Positions 10,351 through 23,600 of a DNA stretch of 64,000 bases are shown here, piece after piece. The DNA is from Prunella strophiata (taxonomy: Eukaryota; Chordata; Aves; Passeriformes; Prunellidae), in contig JAZBQD010000019.1 in the NCBI GenBank assembly GCA_036583965.1, positions 20,587,085 to 20,651,084 on the forward strand, written 5' to 3'. The first letter of the stretch is position 1; each line of letters opens with the position of its first letter. The notes beneath the pieces are model-generated. The model was given only the letters and a program-made list of their open reading frames with translations. It searched no databases and had not been told where the DNA came from. The position numbers and the translations under genes are program-made.

Positions 10351-12156
10351 GAGTATGGATGTCATGAAACAGTGCTCAGCTCAAGCCACAGCTGCTATAA
10401 ACTAAACTTACTTTAAGTGGATCCAACATTTGTAATTTTTTTTTTATTAGATCAGAGCAGAGGTGGAAATATGGTATTTAAAATATTTTAACTGGTTTGG
10501 TCTGCTGAAACTTAAAAAATTGCAAAATGAAATGTCACTAGCTTGCAGACTTTATGGTACCTACAAATTATGGCCAAAACATAGAAAGGTCACTTTAAAA
10601 TATATTATTAAGCAGTAAATCATGTTCTCAAAACACCTTATGTGGTAGCAAGGTCTGGTGCATGGATTGCTGATGGATAAATGTATACCCTAACCATTTT
10701 ACCAAAGTTTAAATGTTTTTGTGACATGAAAGTAGGTAAATAAATGGGCATTTGAGAGTCTTAGCTGAGAAGTAATACCAGAAATATAATGTCCTTTCTT
10801 TTTCCTAAGGAATTTGTAAAAATCGTACCATTTTATGTATTTATATATTTTTTCCTGACTGGTAACTTAGAAATCTGAAGTATGTATTCTTAAAACAGAA
10901 TCACTACTGCTTTATATTGTTAGAGACTTACTGATAAGCAGTCTGATCTTCCTCACTATTACATCAAGTATTGAATTGACTTTTGTACTATATAGGACAG
11001 AAATTACTACTGAGTGAACAATTTTGGCTTTAAAATTTTAAGTATGTTCAGTGCTTAGTATATTTGCCTTTGCCCATGTGACTGGGTTTTCATCAGTTTT
11101 ATATCCTTTTATAAAATTTTCTAAAAGGGGTGGAAGAACAGAAGAGACATCAAACCACACACACACACACAAAAAATTCTTACTGAGTAGACTTATGGAC
11201 TCCAAAGCCAGGAAATTCTTTCTTAAATTTACCCTCTTGGCATGACAGTCTAGATAGCATGTAATATTTGTCTCTCTTCCACCTTTGATAGAGGTTCATA
11301 TTACAAAGTGAATTTTGTTTCCTCTTTACTGAAGGCTAAAGTTCCGTTCATGACATTATGTGAAACTGTCCCTTTGTGGTTTAAGAAATATTTTTTCCAT
11401 ACTGGTCTGAAATAATACTCTTCTGCAGAGTTTCAGTTTTTAAAGTAGAAAAGCAGATAATTTTAAAGTAAAACCTTCTTTATATTACACATCTTGAAAA
11501 TTGCTGTCCCTTCTGGTAGCCAGATTTTTTTATACTTTAACCCTTTAATGACCTGTTACTCAATTCTTACCCAAAGCAGTGGTTTTCAATAATCAAAAAT
11601 GTGGTATCGCACACACAAAAAATGATGGTTTAAATCTTAGTTCTATTTAGCATTTGGTAAATTAGGCCAATTTTTAATGTATGTACTAAGTACATGCAGA
11701 TTTTATAAGCTAGTATCAGGCTTTTTTTTTTTTTAATGCTGTACTGATAATAAATACTGCACTAATACAGTGCTTCTATATTGTCCTTTCAAAAATGCAT
11801 TGGCCCTCTATTTTAGCATCAAACAACTGTCACATGAATAAACTATAAATTTTATGCCCTTCAGTTCCTAATGTTTTACAGCAGACTTGAGAGTACTTAA
11901 TTACTTTTGAGATTATATTTACTAAACAGACAAAATAATTTATTTTTATTATGTAATTATGTCATCCTGAGAAGAAATGTCAAAATAAAAATAAAAAATA
12001 AAACTTTACAGTGCAAAACAAAGCAATTTTCTTACATTCACTTCTCAAATTTTTGATGGAAGCCAGTCTTCAGTGATGGTGAAAGTACTCCTTGGATATT
12101 CAAAGCTCAGCCACATTTCTACTAACTATTACAGCAAAGTAAATGAAGAAAATAAA
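10351..12156. other. Intergenic, no gene seen
   Basis: This is AT-rich DNA with a short CA repeat at 11156-11171 and several A/T runs. The only open frames are short chance ones. Confidence 0.6.
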
Positions 12157-12458
12157 TGTGTGGGAGGATGGATTGTAGAAGAGTGGGAGATAGTGCTAAA
12201 GGCAATTTCACCCCTAAAGAGTTGCAGCTGTACTAATTACCAAAGATTAGGAACGGGCCTGCCCTTAATAGGCCACAGATACATCTAATGAGCCTGAGTG
12301 GTATAAAAGGGTGGGCTAAGCAGGTAAGAACAGAACAGAGTCAGTGCTGTGGTGAGGAGGAAGGCATCACCTAGGTTATAAGGAGCTACCCGTGAGCAAT
12401 TACAGAGAAGGTATGAGAATTTTTGCAGCAAGATGACATCTTAGAACTTGTTGACACA
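12157..12458 (+). mobile_element. LTR-like module with TATA box (candidate old solo LTR)
   Basis: The segment begins TGTGTGGGAGG and ends TTGACACA, giving matching TGTGT/ACACA ends. It is about 302 bp long, with a good TATA box (TATAAAAG, 12302-12309) near its middle. Two bases after the 3' end comes TGGTGACC, which has the start (TGG) and placement of a tRNA primer-binding site. This is the layout U3-TATA-R-U5-PBS. No family match could be made, no target-site duplication was confirmed, and no retroviral coding sequence follows. It may instead be an unrelated promoter-like or conserved element. Confidence 0.4.
12302..12309 (+). promoter_or_regulatory. TATA-box-like sequence TATAAAAG
   Basis: TATAAAAGGG lies in a locally G/C-richer context (GAGTGG before, GTGGGCTAAG after), as in core promoters. 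It sits inside the candidate LTR. Any initiation about 25-30 bp downstream would fall near 12330. Confidence 0.35.
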
Positions 12459-15400
12459 ACTGGTGACCTTCTCTGTGTCTCTAATGACATATATGAAAAA
12501 CCCATACAAGAAAGAAACTACTTTTCTAAAATCCATTTCTGAGCTAAGGAATCTACATATCAATCCATCTCTGGTTTGCAAGGCATTGTCTCTGCACTGG
12601 GTAGCACTGAATGGTTTTTCATTAATGAAAATGCCAGTATTAGTCTGAAAGGAAATCACTTTTGTTACACTGATAATAATTTTATGGCTAAAAATGAGAA
12701 GTCTCCAACCTAGATGCATTCTCATATCTCTAACATGTAGAAAAAAAATTTCACAAATTTTTGTGGCAGTGCTTGTTACGATTGAATTTTACAGTGCCTG
12801 TGTTAAACTCCTTGTGTCTGCAGTGTGTTAGTAACAAATTTATCTCTGTCTAAGCCCTTGTCACCCCACAGAAGTAATTGATACTGAAGTTAATGTGAGC
12901 TGCAGGTCAATATCTGATGACACAGCCTTGTCAAAAATGGATGTGCAGGAGGACATCATGCAAAGTCCTGTGACTTTGATGTAATTGTAGAATTTAGAAG
13001 CAGTTGTAGAGGAAAACTAACAGGAAAAGGGATGGAAGCAATTAATGATTAAATTAAAATTTTAGAACACTTTTATTCTTGTTGCCTTAGCTTAAAAACT
13101 GCCTTATAGCTAGTACTTACATCTGAATGAAAGTGATAGCTAAATCAAATTACATCTTGGATAATTTTCTTTTTCATGCTTAAGTACTTTCTACTCTAGC
13201 ATGACTCAACTCTTTACTGTAAGCATGTTTGGGCTGCTGTGAATATGAACTTATTTGCTTTTCTATGTAAATAACTAAATTAGATTTTAAATCTGAAGAA
13301 TATATTAGTGCTCTGTATGAGAGTACAACACAGCAGAATCCAATAACTGAGTCATTCAAAAATCTGCAATGCTTCTGGGAATGTTGACAGTAAAAATGAA
13401 GGACATTGCTGTGGTTAAAATCCAGCAACATCCAACTTTTATCATTTCTGCTAACAACTATAGCGCTCTGTGTTTCTAAAGTTGAAGTTGCACTTCTATC
13501 ATTTTTCTGGCTGAAATAATGAATTTTTTTTCTCTTCCCCTAATAATGACTAAAATATGTAGTGTGAGTATATGCAGTGATGATATTTTTAAATTTCTAG
13601 TCTTTTTATTTGGGACTCTACTGGGTGCTATTTGGAACTAAATATTTCTGGAACATGGTTGTTAACATGTTTTTGTTAAATTATTATATTTAAGAACAAG
13701 AACTGCATAGGAGATCTCTTTTAGGATAATTTTGCTTTCTGTTTTTAGGGACATGGCTCCTTAATAGGTGTTTTGTGTGAGTACAACAGTTGTTCTTGGG
13801 TAGTCTGTTATTTTCATCTCTCTTCAGACCAGAGTTGTTTTGATGTTAGACTGCTTTTCTCATCTGCCATCTACAGTGCACTAGTGTGTCAGAAGATGTA
13901 CAATTATTTCTTCACCCCTACTGTCAATAATTTTGGTAGTTTATGTTCCTGTGGAATTACATTAGTGTTGATGGCAGTTGTTTCTTATAAGCTCTTTTCA
14001 TACAAACTCTGACATTCTTATTTGTTTACTAAAATAAAAGCTACATAGTAAATGGACTAACATCAGGTCACATGCTGTCTAATTTTAAAGATTATTCCAC
14101 AGGCCAAAGTAGATGTCTCTTACTACATTTGTCAAGATTTTCTGATTGCCAGCATTGATTCTACTATCAATTTGTAGGAGGAAATGGTAAAAGATAGACT
14201 TTGCTACAATAACCCTGAAATATTGTTGATTCAAGGCAAAAAAATGAGACTACAAACAAATTTAGGACATCTATCTAAGTGCTTAGTTTAGAACCTAAAA
14301 TACTCATATTAAAGAGTGTATTTCTTCAGTGTGTTAATATCAAACTATTTTCCTTACAAACAGTTGCTGATACCAAAAATATTTTTGAAAAGTGATACTG
14401 AAATTTGCTAAAGATGATCAAAAGGATTTCTGTGTCACAGTTAAGCAAGCATGGAACTGGGAAACAGCCCAATTTATGTTTCTGGCATGAGGCTCTTCAC
14501 AGAAACCACCAGTGATACAGTTTTATACTTAGTGTGGAAAATGATGAAGTTGAGCTGTGTTTTGCTGGTGGCCAAGAGAACAGTTTGCATCTGTGACAGT
14601 TTGGGGGTAGGGAGCTCGTGTGCATCATTTTTATTGAGGCTTTCACTGCCGGGTGCAGCCCTGACAGCACCATTTCACTCCAACAGCTGCAGCCATGAAG
14701 ACATGGAGCTGGCAGAACTTTTGTTACATGCTTTGACTAACAGAATGTCAACAAGTCCATCAGAAACCTTGGAGTTTTTTGTTTTGTCTTCACTGGAGTA
14801 ATCTCCAGTGCAGTCATAAAGCTGGAAGATGCAGAAACCTTTCTTCAGTGTGAGCTACATCAGCAGGGAGGCTCTCTAGCCATGGAAAATGAATCCATTA
14901 GTATGTTGTCCACTGATCAATTAGAGGTCTACAAATTAACAAAAAACTAATCTAAAAAGTTTTTAAAAGTGAGACAAATGATTCTTATATGATAGTCAAA
15001 AAAATCTCTGCAAATATGAAAAAATGAAGTACCAGAAGTCAAGAAACACTTCATTTTCCCAGAATGCAAATAATTGCTTAAATATCAGTGGAGTGACAGA
15101 CTAAAATGAAGCTCCTGAATATGTTAATCAAAAGACATCAGTCCTACTTTGTATCATCTCTTTATGTTTGAGACTTGCTCACTTTGATTTAGACTTAACT
15201 ATGTTCCATACTTAGGGTAAGTCTGTTATGTGTGCTGTGCACTGGGTAGCAAAGTTGAAATAATTCCACTGGAGGCAGCTGATGTGCTGCAGAAGGAATA
15301 CTGGCTCTTGCAGTGTGTTTTAACAAATAGCTCAAATGTCCAAATTTCTGCTGTGGTATTACATTACCAGAAGAAAGTAACAAATAGAAAAATACTTGAA

Positions 15401-17204
15401 TTGTAGGTGAGGGTGTCAATACAATAACAGTGTATTACTGAGTTTTTGAAGGTGTATCACTTTTAAGGCTGACATTTCTATCTGTGCTTATTAGCAAATG
15501 CTGATATTCTATTTTTTTTCCCCCTTGGGGCGTATGAGAAGAAAATGTTTTTTGCTTTTGATTTCTGGAATGTGTTTTGCCCTTTTGTGCTGCCAGTTTC
15601 TATTTAATTTGGGGTTAGCTAAAAAAACCAAATAACCATCTAATTCTGATACTTCATTACAAGCACTCCTAATTAAGTTAGTTGATACATGAGTCACTTT
15701 GCTCCAGAGCTTTTGTTTTCATTTCATTTGAATGAAATACAGTGGTTTTTTGCAGTTAGTGTCCTAAAACTGGAGCAAAATTACTCTTGTGAACTAGCAT
15801 TTTGGTTGGGGCATTCCAAAACTAAGATTGCCCAGGCAATTCATACATGTGACACTGAATATATTGCATCATATTTCCCAGTCAACTCTTGTCACTGCGG
15901 TATAGTATAAAGTAACAACAAAGAATCTGCAGAATTCCAACAAATAATATGGACATCAAATGTTTCTGTGCTTGTATGAAGTCAGAAAGCTCTGTTTAAT
16001 ACTGCTAAACCTTATTGTATTGGTTAATGTGATAGAAATAGGCATAGTGGAATGTAATTCTTCAACATTTAATTATTTCTTGAGATGAAGTCCTTGAATG
16101 TTTAGCAAGGAGTCCAGCTCTTCGTACATGTTGAGGTCCACCTTACTGTAGTAACCAGAACTATTGCAGTTTCCTTAAGACTTGATTTCTGAATTGTAAA
16201 AGTGTGTTCAGACTGCTTAGAGCTGTGTAGGCATCAGGTATATCCTGTCCACATAATTATGTCTCTTTCTTATAGACATTGACATGTATATATATATGTG
16301 TATATTTTACACATATAGTGTAAAATTTTACTGCTCAAAAAGGAAGGTTGCCTTTTATGCTTGGAAATCCTGACTGCAGTAAAGCTAGCAGAGGCCTTGT
16401 CTGCAGTATCAGTGGAGTTGCAATTTTGTGCTGAGTTTTAGAAAAGGGGAGAGAAAATATTTTCTTTGTCTATCTTTTCACTGCATTCTGAAGGTCTGCA
16501 AGGCTACAATACATGTTGGTCTGATGAACAACAAATGCTTGTGGAAAAAGATGTGTTCTTATAAAAACTATATGGTAGCAAACTCCAAAACATTTGGAAT
16601 AATTTGACACTATCTTATTTTTCTATTTTTTTTTTTCAGAATCTAAGAAATGAGATTTTGAGTTCATTTAGGTTCCTGTGTTTTTTTCAAGAAGACTAAA
16701 TCAAAGTTAGTTATATAATGAAAACCATAGTAACTTCTGAATAACATCAGTCCAAGCTTATGAAATTTGAAAAATTCTGAAATGTTGCAGTTCTTTGTTC
16801 CACTTTTATGTGGTCTACTGCAGCTTTTTCAAAGTAATGAAGCCATCTCCAAGGAGAGATGGTTCATCTGTTAATATGTATCAATTGTATTTCACACTCA
16901 TGACTAAATGTTTTGTTTCATATCAGTTTTTCAACTGATCTATTAATTCAATGAGTACCCAAAATGGGGATTTTTATGTGTGTAGGGAGAAGCTAATTAT
17001 ATCTTACATCTAAGTTCCAGTACTGTTGGTATTCTTTTTTAACAAAAGACTCACAAAATAAAACCATTTGACTTTTTTTGTCCTATGATATTTTAGTTCC
17101 AGGATAGCTTCACATGGTATTTGCATTCCACTTTTTCCATTATCTGCCATCTTCAAGGAAGAAAAAAGTTCAACTTGACTATCTTGAGACATATGTAATG
17201 AATT
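12459..17204. other. Intergenic, no gene seen
   Basis: No exon-like or repeat sequence was recognised except an AT-rich hairpin at 16304-16326. A 116-codon frame at 14451-14801 has no recognisable domain or gene context. Confidence 0.55.
16288..16326. repeat. TA-rich tract with 9-bp perfect hairpin
   Basis: A (TA)n/TGTG stretch is followed by ATTTTACAC - ATATA - GTGTAAAAT, a perfect 9-bp inverted repeat with a 5-nt loop (16304-16326). It could form a cruciform, or it may be a chance product of the AT-rich context. Confidence 0.6.
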
Positions 17205-17220
17205 AAAAAAAAAAAAAAAT

Positions 17221-17280
17221 CTAGAATAATAGAATCATTTAGGTTGGAAAAGACCCTTTAGATCAACTTCAGCCGAACCA
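17221..17280 (-). mobile_element. CR1 LINE 3'-end fragment next to poly-A
   Basis: AATAGAATCATTTAGGTTGG, then AAAAGACCCTTTAGATCAAC, is the reverse complement of the CR1 3' terminus. It is directly preceded by a 15-bp A run (17205-17219). Confidence 0.75.
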
Positions 17281-20200
17281 CTTCTTGAATACTGCTTCCT
17301 GTAAATCGCATGGATGCACATAAAAGTCAAGTCTACAGGTTGGATTTTCAGAACATCTCATGCAGATTGAGGAACAATGCATTGTAGAAGAATAAAAGGA
17401 AGAACTGTTCCCATGTTGGTTTGCTGCACAAGTCCTTACCAACCTGTAAAATTTGAGGTACTTGGTTACACACCAGCTGTGACTCATGTCACACCAGAAC
17501 ACCGATTTTGTTGTTGACTTGCTGCTCTGATTTCAGAATGCCTGTGCCTGATTTATACCAATATGAGGCCAGAATGAGATCTCATGCATAAAGCCTAAGT
17601 ACCAATCAAAGTACTAAGTGCTGAGATCTTGTCAAGTGATTGCAGTATGAAGTATATGAAAGCTGTCTTTTGTGCTCTGAGTATGTTGCTGCAAGCTGAA
17701 AGCTTGGCACAGTCTGCAGGTATGTTTAAGTTTGGTTAAGGCTCTACTAGGAAAGTTCATATGTTAATTTAACATCAACATTTGTACCTACTTTCTGCAA
17801 TTAGACTGTAAAATGTTAGCCAATGAGGCAGTAACAAAAATATCAAACTACATTGCACTTTTGCTGACTTGGGACTTACTCCAAGCAATTCCTGAAGGCA
17901 AGGCTGCAAGTCTTCACTGCATCTCAGGAGATAGTTGGTACCTTTGCAGGATCAAAGTTGCTAGCTGTACTTGTAATTTAAAGTATAACATAAAAACTTG
18001 TCATTTTTGTAAGCTAACATAATAAATTATTTTTCCAAGCAATGCATAGCATCTGTATTTATTTACCTAATATTGCCAAACTTATGTAAAGGCCTGTTTT
18101 ATGTAATTGATCTTTTTTAATTTTGTGAAATATAGATGTGTGATACGGAATTACGTTGCCCAGTTTTCTTCTTGTCTCTAGGAGCAATTGGATTTTTTAT
18201 TTTGTTTTCTTTCTCCTGCTGTAATATTTGTTTGAAATCTAAGATGATACTTATGAGAAATAAGTAGTTTTCTTCAAAAGTTTGTGTTCAAAATACTTAT
18301 TTACGGTCAAAGATTTGTATGCCATTAAGGACCCAAAAATCTGGCAACATATTATGGTGTTACAATAGGAGTGGGTCTTTACATTGGCCATTACTGACAG
18401 TGTTTCCAGAGGTGCCCTTAATTAGGACAGGCTGTTGTCTATAGTGTCTTAGGGACTGTGAACAAGATTCATCTGATTGAACTTGAGTGTGGACAGAACA
18501 CATGCCTCCATCTAAGTGAACCTGCTTTGTAGTCAACAGGGATCTGTAGCATCCTTCATCTCAGCCCAAAGTAAGCAGTCTGGGTTTGCTCAAATTGCAG
18601 TGAACTGCTCTAACTATATTGTTTAAATCTCCATTTACTAAAAAGGAGAATCAGGCATTTGCCTTAGATGCTTATTGCTGGCAGTATAGGCACCCACAGA
18701 GTGGGGTCTATCCATGTGTGGGGTTTATCTGGATGCCAGGGTAAATTCTTTATTATCTTAAATAAGAAACACCCCTGGAGGCAGTGAAATGGGATGCAGT
18801 TAAACAAGCAAAGAGATTGAGCCATGACAGTATTTAAAGAAAGAAAAATCATTGTTGCTGGGAAGTTCCACACAGCTAAATTTCTATGGAAGCATTTAAT
18901 GGAAAACAAAGCCTTGTGTTGTATTTTAAAATACAAAGTAAAAAACAAACCAAACCAAAAGGTATTGCATAATTGCATATAATGAAGTTTTCTTATTTTG
19001 GTTTCTCACAACAAGCTGGCCAAAATATAGCTTCTTTATATACTGAGAAATCAGTTATTGAAAGCCTGTAATTATTTTACTAATTTAATTTTCCTCAATT
19101 ACATATTCCCTTGCCTTTTTAAATTAAGAGGTTTTGCATGTATTTTACATAGTTTTGTGATCTGCAGTTGTTTTATGGCAAACTAACTTTTCTTTGGACC
19201 ATTTTTTTTTCAGTAATGATAACAGAGTTAGTTGTTTCTTTCACACATGCTTATTCCTCTCTTCCAGCAGCTGTTGCACAACACTTTCCCCTTTTTTCTT
19301 AAATCTGCTATCCCAGAGCCTCTACCACCATTGCCTTGGCAATGAGCACTTGTGATGTAGATAAATACCCTACAGGCTCCTTTACAAGTGAAAACAAGTT
19401 GTTTTTTTCCAGTTTCCTTTTGGATACCTTTGGAATGTGATTCTTAAGTAGAATTTTAAAAGCAGTACATACTGCTGTCTGGAAAGCCTGCCTGAAAACT
19501 GTTGCTGGAAGCATCAATGATTCTACAGGAGACAGGATGCCTATGAGGACAGGTCAGTTAACATCTCTAATGCTCTTGGCAGTGGACACCACTGCAGCTC
19601 AAATAACACTTCTTAATGGGTAAGGAAGGTAGGTTGATGAAAAGAGTGGACAAATTGGTTTCATAGGAATTTTAGTTGTAGTCTCAGAAAAAGGCATTTG
19701 CTGTGAACTCAGATAAAATCCCAGCTGCCCCTCAGTTAGTGAGGACCTTAGCTTATGCTTGTTTTATAAGCCAGGAACCCACTGAACTATCTAGTGATGG
19801 TTCTTCCTGGCCTGACCCTTTGCACCTCCTGGTGCCTCAAATTCCAATGGGAACTAAACCAGAGTAGAAGATTGGGTCTACAAAAGATTCCCCAAGACTG
19901 GTGAATTGGAGCAGTAGACAATGCTGAAAGTTACAATTTGGATTTTGTCTTAGGAGCTGTGAATTTTGAAACAGTTTGTATACAGCAAAGTGCAAGCACA
20001 GTCAATTTTGTCAATTTTATATAGAAATTTTCAATAGTCAATTTTGTGACTAAACTTCCAAACAGGCAATGATATATCTAACACTGAATCTAGCACAGAC
20101 CTGCAACCAACAACAGTGATTGATGGCAGCTTATGATTTCCTTACAGTCCCTTGGAGAAAACTCTACTGTGACTTTACTAAGAAATGGTCCCAAAAATTC

Positions 20201-20900
20201 TCCCCCATATATCTCACATAGAAATGCAGTGTTATTTCTCTTAGTTAACAATAAACTGTTTTGTTGTAGAAATAGAATAAACTCAACTTTTAAGACATCC
20301 ACCAAATACAGGTGGATACAGACATACACCAAAATGGTAAAATTTGCTAGCATAATGTAGGCTAGGATAGCATATTTTTAGATTTTGTAGCAAGGTTTTT
20401 AGTAATTTTATCAGAGTTCCTGAGAGTTGCTCTCTTGACATCCCTTCTGTTGATTTTACCCTCAGGGCATATGCAGCCTCCCATTTCCCAAATCCTTTTG
20501 TCTTGTAATCCCCATGCAATGAATCACATTTGCTTTATTTGTTTGGGACTGATGGGGTCAGGAACCTCTGAAAAAAGGCAGGAAGATGACTCCTCCCCAA
20601 AGAGTAAGTGAATGTGCTTAGGCAGAAAAATTTTCAATGTGAGATGGGGCACTTGGACAGGAAGAACTCAGCATTAGGTGAAGATAGGACATTGCAAAGG
20701 AGAACAGATTACAAAGCCATACCTGAGCAGTGATTGAAATTATAATTCCTGGGGACCAAGGAGGCTCTGTGCATCACTGGCTGCATCTCAGGAAACCATC
20801 ATGTTGTTGATCTAAGACCAAGCCTGAAAGAAAGGACTCGTTTGTGAGCAGGAGAAAATTTTTTTACAGATACTTTTAATCTTTGTTTTGCTTAAACATT
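17281..20900. other. Intergenic, no gene seen
   Basis: Only short chance frames and homopolymer runs are present. No splice-flanked exon or known repeat was recognised. Confidence 0.55.
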
Positions 20901-22080
20901 TGTTAGGACCCACCCCTGGGGCAGGGTAGCTGAGGTTGTTGTCAATAGATCCATTGGGGTACATTAGAGTGAAATGACATTGAATGACCAGTGTGTGTGC
21001 ATATAGCTATATGCCTATATATTTTGGGACAATTTGATTGCAGTGGAAAGGAGGTATGTAGCCATTTTGGTTATTGTCTATAGTACTAGAACAATATAAA
21101 AGTATAAAGATAGCACATAAGGAAAAGAGAAAAGTAGAAAGAAAGGACAAGAGTAGAGTGTGAGAGGAACCCCTGGGTCCACAAACAGTATTTGATTGAT
21201 GCAATTTAGATGTCTGTAGGTTGAAGTGATGTTCACTGTCTTGACCCATTGGGAGTGGGGTGGAGCCTGTAAAACAAGAACTTCAATGGGTTCAAAAGTT
21301 CAGTACATTCAGGTTCAGGTACCTGCCTTGGTGGGGGAGTTTTACACTGTTTGATATAACACTATGGATCATGCTTAATTCTCTGGTGGAAGGCCCCAGA
21401 AATGAGTTGGGGGCACTTCAGGAGTCTTTGGTGGTTGATGATCCCTTCTAAGACATGATGGCTGTTTCTCACACCTGCATAGTTGAGCCAGTTGTGCCTT
21501 ATCAGAAGGGATGAACACCTACAGACTTCTGTGTAGGTGTCCCAATGCCTCCCTGGAGGTGGGGGGAGGGAAATTTTACACCTGAATCCCATGGGGAGGC
21601 AAGTTTTACACCTGAGCCTCGTGGGGGAGGAGGACATTGGCGTGATAAAAAACATTTTCCCACCTTGAAGGATCTGCTACTTATCAACTCTTTTCACTTA
21701 CCTGGCTCAAATCACAGCTTGTTGCTAAACAAAGGTTCATTTGTGATCATCCTCTGGTGGTGGGAGGCACCCTCTCTGCACCTGGGCTGTTCTTATGCAG
21801 ATCTGAGGTTTTGCCACAACACACAAAAACTCTCCCATTTGGTTGGGGGGTGCAAACCTGGCCTTAGCAAAGCACCTGCTGCTTTTGCAAACATCCAATT
21901 GTTTAAGTCTTTTAACCTTTAGCATTTCTCTCACAATTACAGAAGCCTTCTGCTCAGCAGGACTATTTACATGCACCTGTCCACTTCTTTTTTTGTTCCT
22001 GTTGGTTCCCTGGCAGCTATTCTAGTCTGTCCCCTAATTCTCCTTCCTGTTTCCTGTTTTTAGCTCCAGCCTCTGTCCTT
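20901..22080. mobile_element. Unidentified G-rich, possibly LTR-derived region
   Basis: The region differs from its AT-rich surroundings. It starts TGTTAGGACCCACCCCTGG, carries a TATAAAAG at about 21095, and includes a stretch (21325-21645) where G-runs alternate with TTTTACAC motifs. These features suggest a degraded endogenous retrovirus LTR or untranslated leader. I could not match a family, find clear LTR ends or recognise retroviral coding sequence. The open frames here (up to 125 codons) are low-complexity products of the G/C-runs. Confidence 0.3.
21325..21645 (+). repeat. Degenerate repeat: G-run + TTTTACAC(CTGA)
   Basis: GTGGGGGAGTTTTACACTG (about 21331), GGGGGGAGGGAAATTTTACA (about 21560) and GGGGAGGCAAGTTTTACACC (about 21593) share a G-run followed by TTTTACAC. 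The last two continue CTGAAT/CTGAGC and lie about 36 bp apart. A fourth G-run (GTGGGGGAGGAGG) follows without the TTTTACAC part. This looks like a short, decayed tandem array. Confidence 0.55.
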
Positions 22081-23526
22081 GGAGGAAGCAGCTACTCTGG
22101 TCTTCTACCAGAAGGCTGTTAATTAGTCACAAGTTGGCTAGAGATTTTTCTTCTTGATATCATGTCCTTACTTAACATGCACATAATTGTCCAGTAAGGA
22201 ACTTATTCCTAGTCCTTCCTGGGGCAAATTATATCTTCCATCTCATTTGGGATCTTTCCAGTTAGACTCACGAAGGAAACCTTTCTTGCTGATTTCCAGC
22301 CATTCCACATATTCCATTACTGCCAAGTTGAAGTATCTTGAGGCTATGGCTGCAGATGTCACTGGCTGGTGGTAACCCCTGAGTTAGCCAACTTTCCCTA
22401 TACTTTATTGGCAAGAACAGAGCTCAGAGGAAACTGCCTAATATGCAAATGCTCTGTTAAAAAGGAAAAGTACCTGAATGCAAATTAAGGCAATATTTTT
22501 TTTGGGTATGTAAACCCAAGAATAGTGGTACCATTTCAAACAAAATTTCATCTAATCTAGAATTCTGTCTCCAGATATCAAGAAAGTATTGAGAATTTTG
22601 ATAATGTATGATGTGGGTTTTTAAGGGTATGTTTCCAACATGTAACAATTTTCATTTCATGGAATTCCTGAACCTGTGGTGATAGTCCCCTAGTTAATGA
22701 TAGCCTTGAGGTTTCTTTTTGCTGCCATGAATTTGTGCTGATACTTTTAGAACTTGTATGAGTTTTATCATCTGCAAGATTCTTTAGCAGAGTTCTGTGA
22801 CATAATCATGCAGTGTGGATGTGGTCAGCTTTCTGGATATGCCTGTTGGAAGTTTCCTGATTCAAGTGACCTAAGTTTTAGTGCAATAAGAGAATTCTGT
22901 CTTCTGAAGACCCTTCTTTTATCATGAAAAGTGCTCTTCTAAAAATAATGTGGGAAAACAGAGATTTAAGTTGTTTCTGCTGTGATCCCATCTGAATGGG
23001 ATTTTTTTAACAAGGAAGAAAGATCTGTTGGAGTTGTTAGCTACTCAACAGAGGTTGGAATTTTCTGATTTTATTCTACAGCATTTTGAAGACAACATGT
23101 GAAACAGATTCTGTGAGCTTTGATGGAGGGTATGTCCCTTAGGCACAACATAGTTTTCAAGAGAACACCTTTTTCTTTTTGGTTTTTGAGAAACCAAGGC
23201 TGTTCTGCTGAACTAGATTAAGACTGGCTAATAAAATAAACTGAGACTAGCTAATTTTGATTGTCAAAGGGAATGGATGGACAGAAGATACTTGGGGCAT
23301 AGCAAAACTGCTTTCTTCAAAGTGGAGTTTCTGAATGAAGTTGGGAAGAATCAATGTTCCCTGTTCCCTCAAGTAGCCTAGACTAATAACCATAACTGTG
23401 TCTTTTTATCTCACAGTAGAAGATTATTTTTTCATATTGGATCGGTTTTTTATACTGAAATTCAAAGGCCATGTAATCTTTTGTTGGATCTCAACAGACT
23501 GCTCTAACACAGGATCATTAATAATC
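22081..23526. other. Intergenic, no gene seen
   Basis: No repeat or exon was recognised. Confidence 0.5.
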
Positions 23527-23600
23527 CTAGAATTATTGAAGCTTGGAAAAGATCTCCAAGATCAAGTTCCAACCTTGTTCAATCCTATTCAGAATGTACC
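23527..23600 (-). mobile_element. CR1 LINE 3'-end fragment
   Basis: TAGAATTATTGAAGCTTGGA, then AAAGATCTCCAAGATCAAG and TTCCAACC, is the reverse complement of the avian CR1 3' end ('...ggttggatttgatgatcttcaaggtctttccaacc...'). It is moderately diverged. Confidence 0.7.

Noticed and set aside
21545..21922. 125-codon frame on the + strand with Gly/Trp/Pro-rich start
   Set aside because: It arises from the G-run repeat units and is also open on the other strand; not a credible protein.
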